A stretch of 64,000 nt of DNA from Phragmites australis (GCF_958298935.1 NC_084923.1:9302501-9366500); one strand, 5' to 3'; shown: positions 47,147 to 58,474, numbered from the stretch's first letter. A program made the numbers and translations. The notes: a model not told the origin generated them from the letters alone.

Positions 47147-48355
47147 CTCCATGAACACCAGTTCCTGTGGCATTACAGCAAACACATTTAGATTTAGTCA
47201 TCACAAGTAAGCATTCAACAAATAAAAAGAACAAATTTATCGTGAACTCACATCACTGGCAAAATCAAGGCAGGTGAAATGCTGATCGGCGATGATGCGA
47301 TCACCCAGCGCCTTGAGACTCTTCATGGATCTGAACGTGAATCACAGGAAGAAAACGGGAAGGTGATAGTGATACTTGTTGGAACCGAGTCACTCTAACT
47401 CTCGACGGATAGAGGTAGAAGATGAACAGTAGACAGATACTCTTACCGGCGACGAACGCCGTGGAAACAAACACCTGTATCTTGGCTTCTATTATTCAAA
47501 CACACGACTCAGGACACCCTGAACCAAGCAGGATACACGGCTAAAATAGCCTTGGCCACATGCATACGGGAGCAACTACTGCCTGGGTCTCATGCGCACG
47601 TCCGCACGTATGCGCAGCTTCCGAGCCACAAACTCATATGCTGCATGTACGCCGCATGAAACGGTCCTCTGACCTGACCAAGCCACGCCTCCAAACGTGC
47701 CCAGCTAACATGCAGCAGCTAATACTACTCTGCCGTATACTTCAACACATGCAACTCCTAGAAACTAGCTAACAACCCACTGAAGACGTACTCCAGTAGC
47801 ATGTGCAACACACGAACATTCTAACTTGCTAACTAGCCTAATCTGCATGCAAGACTCAAAACTAATTTAAGTCATGATTATTTCCAACAATACTACCACC
47901 CACAAGAAGAAAGCACGCAGCATTTGCTCAAGGGAAAGCTAAAGGCGTCACCTTGCTGGCAATCCAAACCGCGACAAGCGCGAAGAGCTCCAGGTTGCTG
48001 TCCCTCAGGGGCTCGAGCAGCCAGGACCTCACGGCTCGGGCGCTTCGCGCGCCGCAGAATCCCATCTTCCTGCCGCACTCAGATCGAGAAATAAAAACTG
48101 TCGGCCCCCTCGACAAGAACCGAAATTGCACAGAATATCGATCACCTCGGGAGCGCGGGGAGTAGGCGGCCGGCGAAGAACTCGAGCGCAGCATACTTGA
48201 CGATGGGCCGGAGGTCGAGCCGCTGCGAGAAATCGCGGGAGGCACCGGTTGAGGTTCTCCGGACAGGAAATGCGTACCTTGGAGGCGTGGAGGAAGAACT
48301 GAAGGAGGTGGTGGCGCCTGGAGGAACCCGGCCTTGCCCTTGCCGCCACCACCAT
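47147..48355 (-). pseudogene. Cyclin-J18-like gene, truncated
   Basis: Exons on the minus strand: 48278-48355 (ATG at 48355; HLLQFFLHASK), 48146-48222 (RLDLRPIVKYAALEFFAGRL), 47952-48069 (WLLEPLRDSNLELFALVAVW), 47252-47320 or -47330 (SLKALGDRIIADQHFTCLDF) and 47147-47164 (ELVFME). This is the order of the plant-specific cyclin J18 cyclin box, a group of atypical cyclins implicated in cell-cycle or developmental control. From the best acceptor (47330) the fourth exon meets a stop and lacks the residues normally before KSLKALGD. An internal AG at 47321 would keep the frame but drop them. Intron 1 is only 55 nt, intron 3 carries a solo LTR, and the C-terminal half (VLNF onward) is absent. It is probably a decaying copy of a gene intact elsewhere. 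Confidence 0.78.
47377..47889 (-). mobile_element. Copia-type solo LTR in the cyclin-like intron
   Basis: Starts TGTTGGAA and ends TTCCAACA, a perfect inverted terminus, and is flanked by the 5-bp duplication ATACT (47372-47376 and 47890-47894). It is 513 bp with no coding sequence. Removing it leaves an intron of about 110 nt in the cyclin-J18-like gene. Strand is tentative. Confidence 0.9.
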
Positions 48356-48399
48356 CGCATCGTCCTCTTCCTCGACGGCAACAGGTCAGGTCAGATGTG

Positions 48400-50644
48400 G
48401 GCGAAGCAAAACTGTGTCCGACCCGCGACTTGATTCGGGTTACCCGACCTTTACCTGTAAAAGTTGGCGGGCATAATATTGTGTCTGTGCATGTGCCCGT
48501 CGGTTACCCAAAACCCGCGGGCGATCCATGGGCATTTGACTGCAACGGCAGGGACCATTGACTCAGGTCACAACAGCTCAGCCAGGCCAGCTTCGCCGGC
48601 ATGTAGGCGGCCCAAGCGACGCACCTCACTAGTGGCAGCTTCTGCAACGGGTTCAGTTGGATCAAGGCAGCACAAGCACCCACGAACGATGGTGAACGCA
48701 TTGGAAAGGACCTCAACTGTTGAGCCCGGCCGGAAGATGGCCGACGTCGAGTGAGGGTTAGTGGCGGTGCTCTACGGTCGATCGCGCCAGTGGCGGGGCG
48801 AGGCTGGACCAACGCGCCTATAAGCATGCACAAGGCTAGTTGGAGCTCACCGTGCGCTAAAAGGGTCAGAAGACGTGCTGCGGCGGCATGTCGACAGTGG
48901 GGGGCAGAAGATGGTCACCGGATTTGGGGAAGAAAGTGGTGGCGCGCAAAATCCGCGAGGAAATTGACAGGATCCGGCCGGGGAAGCTCGAGTGACACGC
49001 ATCGGCTTGGGTTGGAATCATCCTCGCCGTCCTCTGGGACCCATCCTCTCCATGAACCTGTGCTCACGGCTGTGAATCCGTGACACACGGGTGTAGTCCT
49101 CTGACGCCTCCATCTCCCTTGGCAACACGCATCGACCAGATCTGGACACCCACTCACCTTCTCACTATGGACGAGGGTTGCCTCGGCAGCGACAACGGCG
49201 GGAGGGGCAGCGTCCAGCACCATTGGCTCTGGCCTCGGTGACGCCAGCCTGCTCATCCCCCGAGCCTAAGGACCATCAAGGCGGCCCGAGCCTGGAGATC
49301 CAGCCGGAGCCTGGTGTTGAGGACTACTGGAGATCCATCAAGGCGGCCCGAGCCCGGTGTTAAGGACGAAGGCTGTGCGCTCGAGGTTGCCAGTGAGGAA
49401 GCGACGGGTGGAGCAGCCGGTTGAGATGAGGGGCTCTCGCCTCTGGGTGGTTCTCTCGTGTAGACCTGAGCGAGAGTGAGAAATGGCGGAGAGAGAGAGA
49501 AAGACAAACTGGCAGCATGATTGGTGACTGTAGGAGAAGATAAGGCCAGGGGTTCGCGAACTCACGACGGCATTTCGGGTCTGCCCATGGGCACCCGTGG
49601 GCAAAGATACAGACCCGTGCTCGATCCACTCTCTCGTGGGTACCTAACCCGCTATGCCCATAGGCGAAAAGGTATGCCCATACCCACGCCCATCAGGTGC
49701 GATACCCGTGGGGACCTGAACCCGTGGGCGGGATTGCCATCCATACTTCCATGGCCACACAGGAGAGAAGCAGGAGATGGGAACGTGGCGAGAAGACGGT
49801 ACAGACATCCAGAAGAGACCCATGTGGAAGAGATAGGCATCCAAAAGAGACCCATGTGAAAGAGGGAGGAATTCAGAAGAGGCCCAGCAGAGGCAACCTA
49901 CCTTACTAGGTTGGAGCAGCGTGAGTCCGACAAGGCCCAATGCTTTAGGGCCAGATCTCCCAAATTCCACTGTTGTCACTTAATCCGGCTCAGCCGCTCA
50001 CATGAGTCAATCTACATCTCCTTGACCTCTGTTTGGCATCCTCATGCATTACAGTTGCAGTTGTTTTGATTTCTTTTAGAGTACAAGTCGAACGCAATAA
50101 CTCACTCACGCACACTCACCATACTCACGTCCACACGTATCTACGTCAGCATGTTCTAAGTACACATCTAAATAAGATTAGAGTTCTAAGTACACATCTA
50201 AATAAGATTAGAGTCATAACCTTACGTAACGTGGGCACACGCTTTGATTACTTAATATTGTTTCTATTTGCATTTAATCTGAAGAAAAAGCGAGTTGTTT
50301 TGAATTTTGATCCAGTTGGAAGTTCAAACTACTTGGATCAGATTTCCTGACTCAAGAGGTGAAGCTGTTTGCTTTGTTAAAAAAAAAACTCTTCCTTGAT
50401 GATTTCATGAAGTTCGTTTCTTGGCTTGAGCTTTCTGTGTAACGGGGTGAAAGTTGTGGATCCAAGTTAAGTTTCAGAAAGTTCTCCATTTGATATTGTT
50501 TGGTCGAAACTTGATAGTTTTTCTTTTGCAACGGGTGCAAACTTTTTTTTTGGTCAAGTTGAAATCCATCTGGTAAAGTTGCTTCTTTTGAAATTTGTAT
50601 TGCAAACAGTGCCTTTTCTTTTTCAAATCTACATGTGCATTTGT
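48400..50644. repeat. GC-rich transposon-like spacer
   Basis: No gene. Both flanks of 48400-49750 carry clustered words such as CCCGTGGGTACC, GCCCATGGGCA and ACCCGTGGGC (48470-48540; 49570-49730), a pattern of subterminal repeats in DNA elements. The interior is GC-rich with overlapping spurious ORFs. 49790-49880 repeats AGAAGAGACCCATGTGGAAG-like units. From 50000 to 50644 the sequence is AT-rich and unassigned. Confidence 0.3.
50153..50212. repeat. 30-bp tandem duplication
   Basis: GTTCTAAGTACACATCTAAA plus ten further bases, repeated exactly once, head to tail. Confidence 0.9.
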
Positions 50645-51349
50645 CTACAATTGAGCTTGTTGCATAAAACAAGAACAGAAGTGTCTTACATAGCGAACGG
50701 TCCATGAGTAATCGCCAAATTCCGGAGATGAAGACCGCTCAAAGTCGGCATCCATGAGGACGCCCGCCATGACATGCACCACGGCCTCGCCCCTGACGAT
50801 ATCCACGCACTCCGACCGCACGCCGTTGACGACGAGCGCCCCGCTCGCGTCCCTCGAGGCGTAGATCCTCAGCCCGGACACGGAGTCCAGTAGTCGCACC
50901 GCCCCGCGCGGAGGCACGTCCGCGGAGAGCACGCGCCGCGGGACCGCGGAGAAGCCGAGGACGCGGGAGAGGACGGCGTATGTGCTGGTGTCGCTGGCCG
51001 TCTCCCCCTCGGCGGCACCGCTGCCGTTGGGCCGCAGCTTGAGGACGCGGAGGAACGACTCCGTCGAGGGCACGAAGACGGTGAAGGGGAGGCCCTTGGG
51101 GACCATGGACACCATCATGTCGCCGAGCTCCCCTAGGCTCACCGCGCCGCAGGGAGGCGGCCGCCGCGAGGACGAGAATCCTGTGGCGACAATGTGGCGG
51201 TGGGGTGATGGCGAGGGAGGAGAGGTGGAGAGGAGCACTATGGCGAGGAAGAGGAGGGTCCCGGCGAAGGCGAATGCGACGGCCAGGAGGCGCGGCAGCG
51301 GGAGCTGCCGTGAGAGCTTCCTCTTCCTCCTCACCGCCGTCATGTTCAT
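50645..51349 (-). CDS. FAS1 (fasciclin) domain protein with N-terminal membrane anchor
   Basis: A 234-aa open frame. The short basic N-terminus (NMTAVRRKRKLSRQLP) is followed by one hydrophobic helix at about residues 22-43 (LLAVAFAFAGTLLFLAIVLL), fitting a signal anchor with the rest in the secretory lumen or apoplast. Residues 75-205 read as a single FAS1 domain: LPFTVFVPSTESFLRV (H1-like block), ALVVNGVRSECVDIV, then VVHVMAGVLMDADF (H2-like block). Such proteins are linked to cell-wall adhesion. After GDYSWTVRY there is a good donor (GTAAG at 50689). The last 15 codons as read may therefore be intronic, and a short downstream exon may replace them. Start ATG 51349 has a second Met two codons on. 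Confidence 0.82.
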   Translation of the reverse strand: MNMTAVRRKRKLSRQLPLPRLLAVAFAFAGTLLFLAIVLLSTSPPSPSPHRHIVATGFSSSRRPPPCGAVSLGELGDMMVSMVPKGLPFTVFVPSTESFLRVLKLRPNGSGAAEGETASDTSTYAVLSRVLGFSAVPRRVLSADVPPRGAVRLLDSVSGLRIYASRDASGALVVNGVRSECVDIVRGEAVVHVMAGVLMDADFERSSSPEFGDYSWTVRYVRHFCSCFMQQAQL

Positions 51350-51675
51350 GTGGTACGATCAGGAAGGATGGGAAGACCCGGACAGGATGAACGGCGGCAG
51401 AGGAAGTCACTGAAAGCACTGAGTCGTGCATGCAACGGTTGCTGCCTGTTGCTTGCCGAGCTGGATTGCTATCGATGACTGCATCGCTACGTTTCACTGT
51501 TTCAGCCATTGACCGCACGCATCACGGTGCTGATTAAGCTTTCCGTACCTTAGATTTCCAGGTGACGCGAGATCGAGGCAGCTGGGAGGTGACCAGACGG
51601 CGTGGGGATGGGCACGGCGCGAACGGACATGCCGGATCCGGCTACCTACCAAGCTGTTCCCAAGAGGTCTTGGCC
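51350..51675. other. FAS1 gene upstream region
   Basis: Short promoter-side interval between the FAS1 ATG and the left end of the Harbinger element. No motif is clear enough to call. Confidence 0.4.
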
Positions 51676-52276
51676 TAAGACCATCTCCAACCGTTTCCTT
51701 CCTTTCCCATCCAAAAATCCCTTCCCGAAGAGATTCCTTTCCCAGATTCGTTCCCTTCAGGTTCCTGCACTCCAACAGCATTCCTTTCCCTGTTCCCTTC
51801 CCCAACAGAATTGTATTATTTTACCATTTCCTCATAACCGCCAGATGGGATACAATACGACTGCAATACGTTGTATGAATACAATGTAAAGTTTTTTTAC
51901 GGTGAGTTTGAAGATGGTGGTTCCTGGAACCCAACATTTTTTCGCGAGCAATGTTTGTAGCACTTTATTCTCGATTTTATTTTCTTCCCAAATCCGTAGA
52001 AAAGATGTGCACGCGCGCTACCCGTTTCTTGGCCGCATGTAGTATTTTGTACATGTTTTTTGTAAGTACACGATACATCTTTAGATAGCATATCGGTAGT
52101 ACCTTCGTGTGTACGAGCTTTCCTTTGCAAGGTAGGAACCACATGCCTGATGCCTTCGTGGGCACGAGCCTTCTCGTGGAAGGAAGTGGTCACATGGCTG
52201 GTAGCTTGCATGTGAAGCTAGACGGGAGTTGCTTGCTCGAGAAGACTGTCCTGGCTACAAAAGAGGGGTCATCGTG

Positions 52277-53675
52277 ATGTCGAAAGGCACAATTGCATCC
52301 TCAATCGACACTTACACAATGACCTCATTTACGTCCGGAGATCAGTTCATGTTCTCATCGGACTCGAGCGACGATGAGGAAGAATTGATGATGATGGTCG
52401 CCATCGAGGAGGAAGAGCTTCGGACCCAAGGTCGCACTCGTCATCGGGGCTCAGTCCTAGGACATGCGGTCATAGATCGTGGGCACCAGGAAGGGGCTGC
52501 AAGGCTATTTCGGGACTACTTCAGCAACAACCCAGTGTATGGTGATATACTGTTCCGTCGTAGGTACGCGCATCTTCCATACAAACACAATTGCAGGTTG
52601 TCTTTGGTTACTAACGATTGTGCACCCTATCAGGTTTCGGATGAGTCGGGCTTTGTTCTTGAGAATAGCCACTGCTGTGGAGAACCACGACCCATGGTTT
52701 CGCCAGAAGAGGGATGCCACTGGGAAACTGGGGCTAAGCCCCCTTCAAAAGATGACAGCTGCCATACGGCAACTGGCATACGGAGTCAGTTCTGACGCAG
52801 TGGATGAGTATGTTCGGATTGGGGGTAGCACAGCGATGCTTGCCCTGACAAAGTTTGTGGAAGCTGTTGTCTTCCTTTTCTCCGATGAGTACCTACGCTC
52901 TCCCACCGCGGAGGATACTGCCCGACTGTTAGCCATCGGCGAGCAGAGAGGGTTCCCTGGGATGCTAGGTAGCATCGATTGCATGCATTGGGTTTGGAAG
53001 AACTGCCCGAAAGCATGGCATGGCGCGTATACCGGTCATACGCGCAAACCCTCTATAGTTTTGGAGGCGGTTGCGTCGTACGATCTATGGATATGGCATG
53101 CTTTCTTTGGAATGCCCGGTAGTCTAAATGACATAAATGTTTTGCACCGCTCTAACATTTTCAGCAGGCTCACGGACGGGACTGCCCCTCCTGTGTCGTA
53201 CACCATAAACGGTACCACGTACGACATGGGCTACTACCTAGGTGATGAAATTTACCCTGAATGGGCGACCATAGTAAAGCCTATCCCATCACCAAGGGGG
53301 AACAAGAGCGTGCTGTTCTCCGCCATGCAAGCAGCAGTTCGGAAAGATGTAGAACGCGCATTTGGCGTCCTGCAGTCGCGGTTCGCCATAATTCGGGGTC
53401 CAGGAAGAATTTGGGAACAACGCACACTACACAACATTATGACCGCTTGTATCATAATGCACAATATGATAATTGAGGACGAGAGAGGCGGCACCGATGT
53501 GGATGAGGTGTTTGAATATATGGGCGAGAAAGCGACAATCGAGGGTCGTGATGCAGATCAAGCCGTGCTCCAATACATAGAAGCAACTGAAGCAATTAGG
53601 AACCGGGCAATACACCACCAATTGCGTGATGATTTGGTGCACCACATATGGAGTCGCCATGGAGCTCAATCTTGA
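52277..53675 (+). CDS. PIF/Harbinger DDE transposase (HARBI1-like), 2 exons
   Basis: Exons 52277-52563 and 52634-53675, 442 aa. The 70-nt intron (CGTAG|GTACGC ... CTATCAG|GTTTCG) joins LFRR to RFRMSRALFLRI, as in the family, with AG|G split across the codon. The N-terminus has an acidic SSDSSDDEEE stretch, then RGSVLGHAV and RDYFSNNPVY. The DDE_Tnp_4 catalytic core is intact: first Asp in GMLGSIDCMHW, second Asp in MPGSLNDINVL, Glu in AAVRKDVERAFGVLQSRF. The frame is open throughout. It would cut and paste the element at TTA-like targets together with the ORF1 product. An open frame beginning with GTG at 52479 is a partial reading of exon 2 and the intron. Confidence 0.93.
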
Positions 53676-54149
53676 GGCAAAAAGGTTCCGCCCATCTGTA
53701 CTGTCTACTTTCGAACGTCTCTTTAGTAATGTTCGGTCTAGTCGAAGCGTCTTCATTGTAATGTCAGTTTATGGTAGTTCAATTGCAATGTAAGGTACCG
53801 ATAAATTATGAACTCTTTCTATCGTGACTATGGCCCTATTGCACATACCGATTGAATCGAGAGATCGATGACACATACTCAGGGCTACTCCAAACAGGAG
53901 GAAACATATACTGCTCATAATGTAGCAACGTCAAACAAAGGATTTCTAGTCCAAACACAAGCAAACCCAAGCAAACGCGAAACAAGCAGGCGACAAAAGC
54001 AAAAAAATTCAGAGTTCTAGTCCAAACACAAGCAAACCCAAGCTGTAATGTAGCAACGTCAAACAAAGGAGTAGTTCGAATTTAACACAAAAGTACATAG
54101 AATGTCGAATTTAGGCCCAAGTAGCAACGTCAAACATTCGGCCGAACCT
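53676..54149. repeat. Spacer between transposase and ORF1
   Basis: Convergent 3' ends meet here. GTAGCAACGTCAAACAAAGGA and AGTCCAAACACAAGCAAACC occur twice about 130 bases apart (53922 and 54050), with a third partial copy at 54121. This is a local duplication inside the element. Confidence 0.8.
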
Positions 54150-55991
54150 CTAAGGGTTATGTTCTACGGTAGTCCATCGCGCTAAGATCTCTGCTTGCCT
54201 CTTCCTGTAGTACTCTCTCAGGGGACCAGAAACACTCTCCAAGTCAACCTTCATTATACGCTCGTCCTGATCATTTACTTGAACGGATGCCTGCAGACGC
54301 ATGATAGAAATTTGCTCCTTCTTCAGCTCCACCATAATCTTCTTCGTTTCACTCATCTCAGCAAGTTGAGTTGCATACAGCCCGCCAGACACGGTAGGCA
54401 AAGAAGAACTGGAAGCTGATTTCCGCGCACGGGCCGCTTTAGCTGCCTCCCTTCCAATGGGCCTAGGAAGATCTGTATAGGCGTTTGAAGCTGCGTCGGT
54501 TGGCACTTCATTGCAGGGTGTTGGGTGGGACTGTGCGTCAGCTACCTCCTGCACCTTCTATGTCTTCGTGGTCTCGTGCGCGTGCCACTTCGGATGGTCT
54601 GCGAGCATAACCCAGCAGTGCGTGTAAGCAAACGGCTTCCCCTCAATCCCCTTGTACGCTGTGCAAGCCCGTGCCAGCTGCGAATCACAAAAGAATGACA
54701 CAAAAGGTAAATGAAAAAGACAGCATACGTATATGTGAGCAAACCATACACATACTACAGAAGTATACGCAATGTAACACGCCATGCAATCAGCCATGAG
54801 CACTAACTCATGAGAATTGACACAATATCATGTCCAAATGCAAATTAGGCTTGATCCAAATTAAGAATTGACAATATATTCTAGAAAATTGTAACCTAGA
54901 AGCTCTAAACTGATCCAAATTATTCCTGTGATGACATAAAAAACAAGATTGGTGAATAACTAAATAATCTGCATGACATATCATGACAGTTAAGAATGTA
55001 ATATAAGCATCAGGCACTTAACAACACATGTTTATGGAACAAATAATAAAAAATAAAAGTATGCAAAAATTAGATCAATCTCTATATAGCTCATATGATC
55101 GCTTGTGTCCATGACTATCGCCCCAAGAGACAATAATATAAGATGTGTCGATTTTGTGCCAAATGAAAGCTATCAAGTTTCTAGTACTACCCTAGCTGCA
55201 AGTAGTTCTACTACAATATAAGTGTCAGATGATGCTAATTATGTAAACAAGACTAGCTAGTGCACTAGGCTATAATCTATGTATGTTATCCTTGTTCTTT
55301 GTGTTTCTCTGTGAGAACATGACAAACCTTGAAGAATCAGATAAACTAATGTGTTAGACTTTGTGTTCCTTGGTCCCACTTCAAGACAGCAGCAACAATG
55401 TGGTATAATTCTAGTCATAATTAACTACGGCATTAAGCAAAGTACAAAATCAGACTAATGTACCTTGTCCCGCTCGTTGGTCCCACTTGGATTGAGCTGC
55501 TCGACCTTCCGAACTTGAACCGCAAACTTGCTAACTGCGTCCGTGATGACCTTCATGTGGTTGATCAAAGCCTTATCGGATCTAGGCATCATTGAAGGCT
55601 GCCTGAACGTGTTGAAGTACTTGGCGATCCTTCCCCAGTACGTATCTTTTGACTGATCAGTTCCAACTATAGGGTCCTGGCTGACGTTTAACCATGTAGA
55701 GATGAGTAGCTCGTCCTCCGCATCTGTCCACTTTGTTCGGTCCGTCTTCGGGTCCGCCTTCTTCTTCTTCTTCGAAGTGGTCACCTTCTTCCTTATGTTG
55801 CCCTCACTACCCATGCTGAACTGCCCCACCTCCTCCTCCGGAACAGGGTGCACATCGGGACTTTCGGCAAACACAAACTGCCGCATCTCTGCCCTAGCTG
55901 CACCTGAAGACGATGCCCCCTGCATTTGTGGCCCCGGCCATGTCATCCGCTGAACTCCGTCCTGAAGAAAACTCTCGTAGAATGGATCCAT
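54150..55991 (-). pseudogene. PIF/Harbinger ORF1 (Myb/SANT-like), one in-frame stop
   Basis: Exons 55464-55991 and 54150-54677 on the minus strand (donor ACAAG|GTACAT, acceptor CGCAG|CTGGCA). Start is ATG 55991 (MDPFYESFLQDG). A Lys-rich patch precedes TKWTDAEDELLISTWLNVS, the Myb/SANT-like DNA-binding helix group used by Harbinger ORF1 proteins, then YWGRIAKYFN. Exon 2 has LARACTAYKGIEGKPFAYTH (as in NAM-associated C-terminal/GST-T3-like ORF1 proteins), an Ala/Arg/Ser stretch and a helical C-terminus ending ARWTTVEHNP. A TAG at 54560-54558 interrupts the frame between ETTKT and KVQEV; otherwise it is complete at about 351 codons. It may be a recent point lesion, or a small intron not recognised here. 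Confidence 0.8.
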
Positions 55992-56498
55992 GGCCAACCT
56001 GCACAAGACAACCCAAAACCATTTCAATTCATAAATGAAAAAATGTTGAAATGCAGAACTGCAAAAAGGTTAAGATTCTTCACTGCAAAAATGTTTAATT
56101 TGAGAACTGTTCAAAGGTTCACATTGTTCGGTGCATCAAGGATTACTCCTGAACAACCACTCCTGGACAGCAAAAAGGTTGACTCCTGCACAACAACATG
56201 ATGTACTGCTACCTCTGTTTGTAACTAGTGAGGAAACACGCACTGTATAGCACAGATTAGCAATGCATTCAAGCAACAAAATTTAGCATTCGAGCTAATG
56301 TCATTACTTCATCATAAACCATTCATACTAGATTGATTCACTACCATTACCATGACGACGGATATGTCTTACGCAACAATGATTACAACACGGAGGAATA
56401 CAACAGTACAAGACAATTAACTACAGGTCAACCATTTGGGGACCGGCTGCCTGGACTCCACAGATTCCCAACACTTAGGTAACAAACACCATACCCAA

Positions 56499-56894
56499 CT
56501 AAAGCCTCCAGGAACGAACAGATTCGATGGTCATTCCATCATCTGAACTTTCAACAAGAAGCTCTTCCGAACTGGTATCAGCCGGAAGGATGACGTCGTC
56601 GTCACTGTCCATGGAAGCTGATGGTTCCTCTTGTACTGCCACGCTGTAATTGGCGTCCGAAGCTACTGGGTTGTGCACAACACCACCGCTAAGAGCATCC
56701 TCTACTTGGAACACGAGTTGCTCCAAGTCCGCCGCAATGGTCTCGACCTGCAGAAGTGCCATGTTGAGATCCACGGCAGCAGGGGTGCTGTCGGGACTCA
56801 AGTTATCAGTGGCCACCTTCTTCAAAGCAGCAGCGGCCTCTGCGACATGGTCCTGCATCGTCGACACGACACGAGCTACCATTGCGGCATCCAT
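56499..56894 (-). CDS. Unrecognised 131-aa acidic ORF inside the Harbinger element
   Basis: ATG at 56894 (MDAAMVARVVSTMQDHVAEA), open to 56499. Residues 1-80 look alpha-helical with heptad-like Leu/Val/Ala spacing (VETIAADLEQLVFQVEDAL). The C-terminal third is Ser/Asp/Glu-rich (MDSDDDVILPADTSSEELL). I do not recognise a family. It lies outside ORF1 but inside the element termini, same strand as ORF1 and about 0.5 kb upstream of its ATG, so it could be an alternative upstream exon, a cargo gene fragment or an element accessory protein. Composition and start suggest it is real coding sequence, but with low certainty. Confidence 0.4.
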   Translation of the reverse strand: MDAAMVARVVSTMQDHVAEAAAALKKVATDNLSPDSTPAAVDLNMALLQVETIAADLEQLVFQVEDALSGGVVHNPVASDANYSVAVQEEPSASMDSDDDVILPADTSSEELLVESSDDGMTIESVRSWRL

Positions 56895-58258
56895 CTACAA
56901 GCACGGAGGAAGAGCATCGGCGACGTCGCAATGTGCCAACAAACATAAAGACTCATTCAAGCACCGTACAGATTTCACAGTGCCTTTCATGAATGACAAG
57001 CTTCCTATACTGATTCAACTGATGCGAGCATTGAAAAGTAAGGCATACCAACAGATTGTACCACAAACTCTGATATATATGTAACCAACAGATTGTACCA
57101 TCCAATTTGTCCATAATATATGTAACCACAAACTCTGACATATATTTAACCAATAGTTTGATTGTTCTACGAAAGTATGAACTATACCACAATTGTACAA
57201 GACTGAACATGCAATGCAACTCTATAGCCTCAATAAAATGCAACAGAACAACCGAACAATCCCATCCTTGTGATTAGTTTTCAGTTTTGTACATAAGTAA
57301 ACTACATTAGCAGCTAAATCCCATCCAATGGTCACACATGAAACGTGCGGGGAAATGCAATGTTCTTGGTGTTTCGTATACGGTAGGCTACCTCCTGTGG
57401 AGGAAAGAAGAGTGTATGAACCCCAAGGTGTTTGCCCTCACATCAGCGCGATTTTGGTGAAACTCCGGCAAGGCGCCACCGTGACCCGAGCCTCTGGCGA
57501 GTCGGGTTTTGTTCTGCTCGCCGAAGAAGGTAGATGACAGTACTCAGTGAGCACTCCGGCGACCCATGCTTCGTCCACAATCCAATACAGAAGGGCGACG
57601 ATGAAGAACGAAATACTTTGTGCATTTTGTTCCATTTCATCCGGACTCCTTGGATCTGGAACCACACCTTCGTCGCCCTCACACAGAGCTGGCCTTCGGC
57701 CCGTCCTCGCGCTCCAGCGCCTCCACATCCATTCCTCGCACGGGAACCCTACTCTCCACCCGCCCGCCACCGGAGGAGACCGCCTCCTTGAGCACCCGTA
57801 CACCGGATTGCCTATTCTACCGCGACATCCACAGATCCAAGTACTTTGGGGGAAAAAGATTCGTACCTCCCGTCGTCACTCCGCGTCGCCGCCGCGCTTC
57901 GTACGCTGCTCCCCTGGCCGGCGCCGTGTCCCTGCACACGCGCCCGTCGAGGCAGCCGTCCGAATCCCCTCGCCGACGCCGCCAACCTTCCTCCTCCGTC
58001 GCGGTCGCCGATAGCGCCTCCCCTCGCTGCCGCCTCTTCCGCCCAAGCGCGCGCCCACAAACGACTCCCCCTGCCCCGCGCTGCGAATCCGCGAAGGGAA
58101 AGGAGAGAGGTTCCCCCGGGCGTGGGAACCTCTCTCCTATCCCGTCCGCTGCCGGCCCGGGAAGGGAACTCCTTGGAGCTGCCGCCTTGTTCCCGTCGCA
58201 CGCGTTTACCCATCGGGAAGGGATTTGGGACTGCGATGGGCAACGGTTGGAGATGGCC
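56895..58258. other. Right subterminal region of the Harbinger element
   Basis: 56950-57340 is AT-rich with repeated CAACAGATTGTACCA/CACAAACTCTGA phrases (57050-57140, a local duplication). 57700-58250 is strongly GC-rich with many overlapping open frames, none with a recognisable domain. The GGGAAGG words near 58150-58220 mirror those at the left end. Confidence 0.5.
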
Positions 58259-58261
58259 TTA

Positions 58262-58474
58262 GAGCATCCAAGGGATTATGGATAAAAATCTTTTTTAAAG
58301 GTTTTTATTTCTTTCCTCGTTTTAACAGTTTTTTATTTTCGTCACGAAGGAATTTTTAAGAATATTTTTTTTATAGAATTCTCTTATTTCTCTTCACGAA
58401 TTACTTTGAAGATAATAAAATCGAGGAGGAAAATCATTAAGTGAATAAAATAAAGAAAATATGATTAGATGCTC
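58262..58474. mobile_element. Small TIR element (MITE) abutting the Harbinger end
   Basis: GAGCATCCAAGGG at the left and, complemented, GAGCATCTAATC at the right, bordered by TTA (58259-58261) and TAA (58475-58477). About 213 bp, AT-rich, non-coding. It shares the TTA with the right border of the Harbinger element, so one probably inserted at the edge of the other. Confidence 0.65.

Larger units (their letters stand above)
51679..58258. mobile_element. PIF/Harbinger transposon, about 6.6 kb
   Basis: Matching termini: GACCATCTCCAACCGTTTCC at 51679 and, complemented from 58258, GGCCATCTCCAACCGTTGCC. They are bordered by TAA (left) and TTA (right), compatible with the family's 3-bp TTA/TAA preference, though the two sides are not identical. 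Inside are a spliced DDE transposase (plus), a convergent Myb/SANT ORF1 (minus) and a third small ORF (minus). The left subterminal region repeats CCTTTCCC/TTCCC words and the right mirrors them as GGGAAGG. It is a nearly complete autonomous element; only ORF1 carries an obvious lesion. Confidence 0.85.

Noticed and set aside
50739..51518. 259-codon minus-strand frame overlapping the FAS1 gene
   Set aside because: Arg/Ala-rich shadow in another frame of a GC-rich gene.
52479..52633. Transposase N-terminus as MGTRKGLQG
   Set aside because: Begins with GTG and reads through the intron; the spliced ATG model from 52277 restores the family sequence.
57620..58285. 221-codon plus-strand frame
   Set aside because: GC-rich subterminal region of the Harbinger element, overlapping open frames on both strands, no domain.
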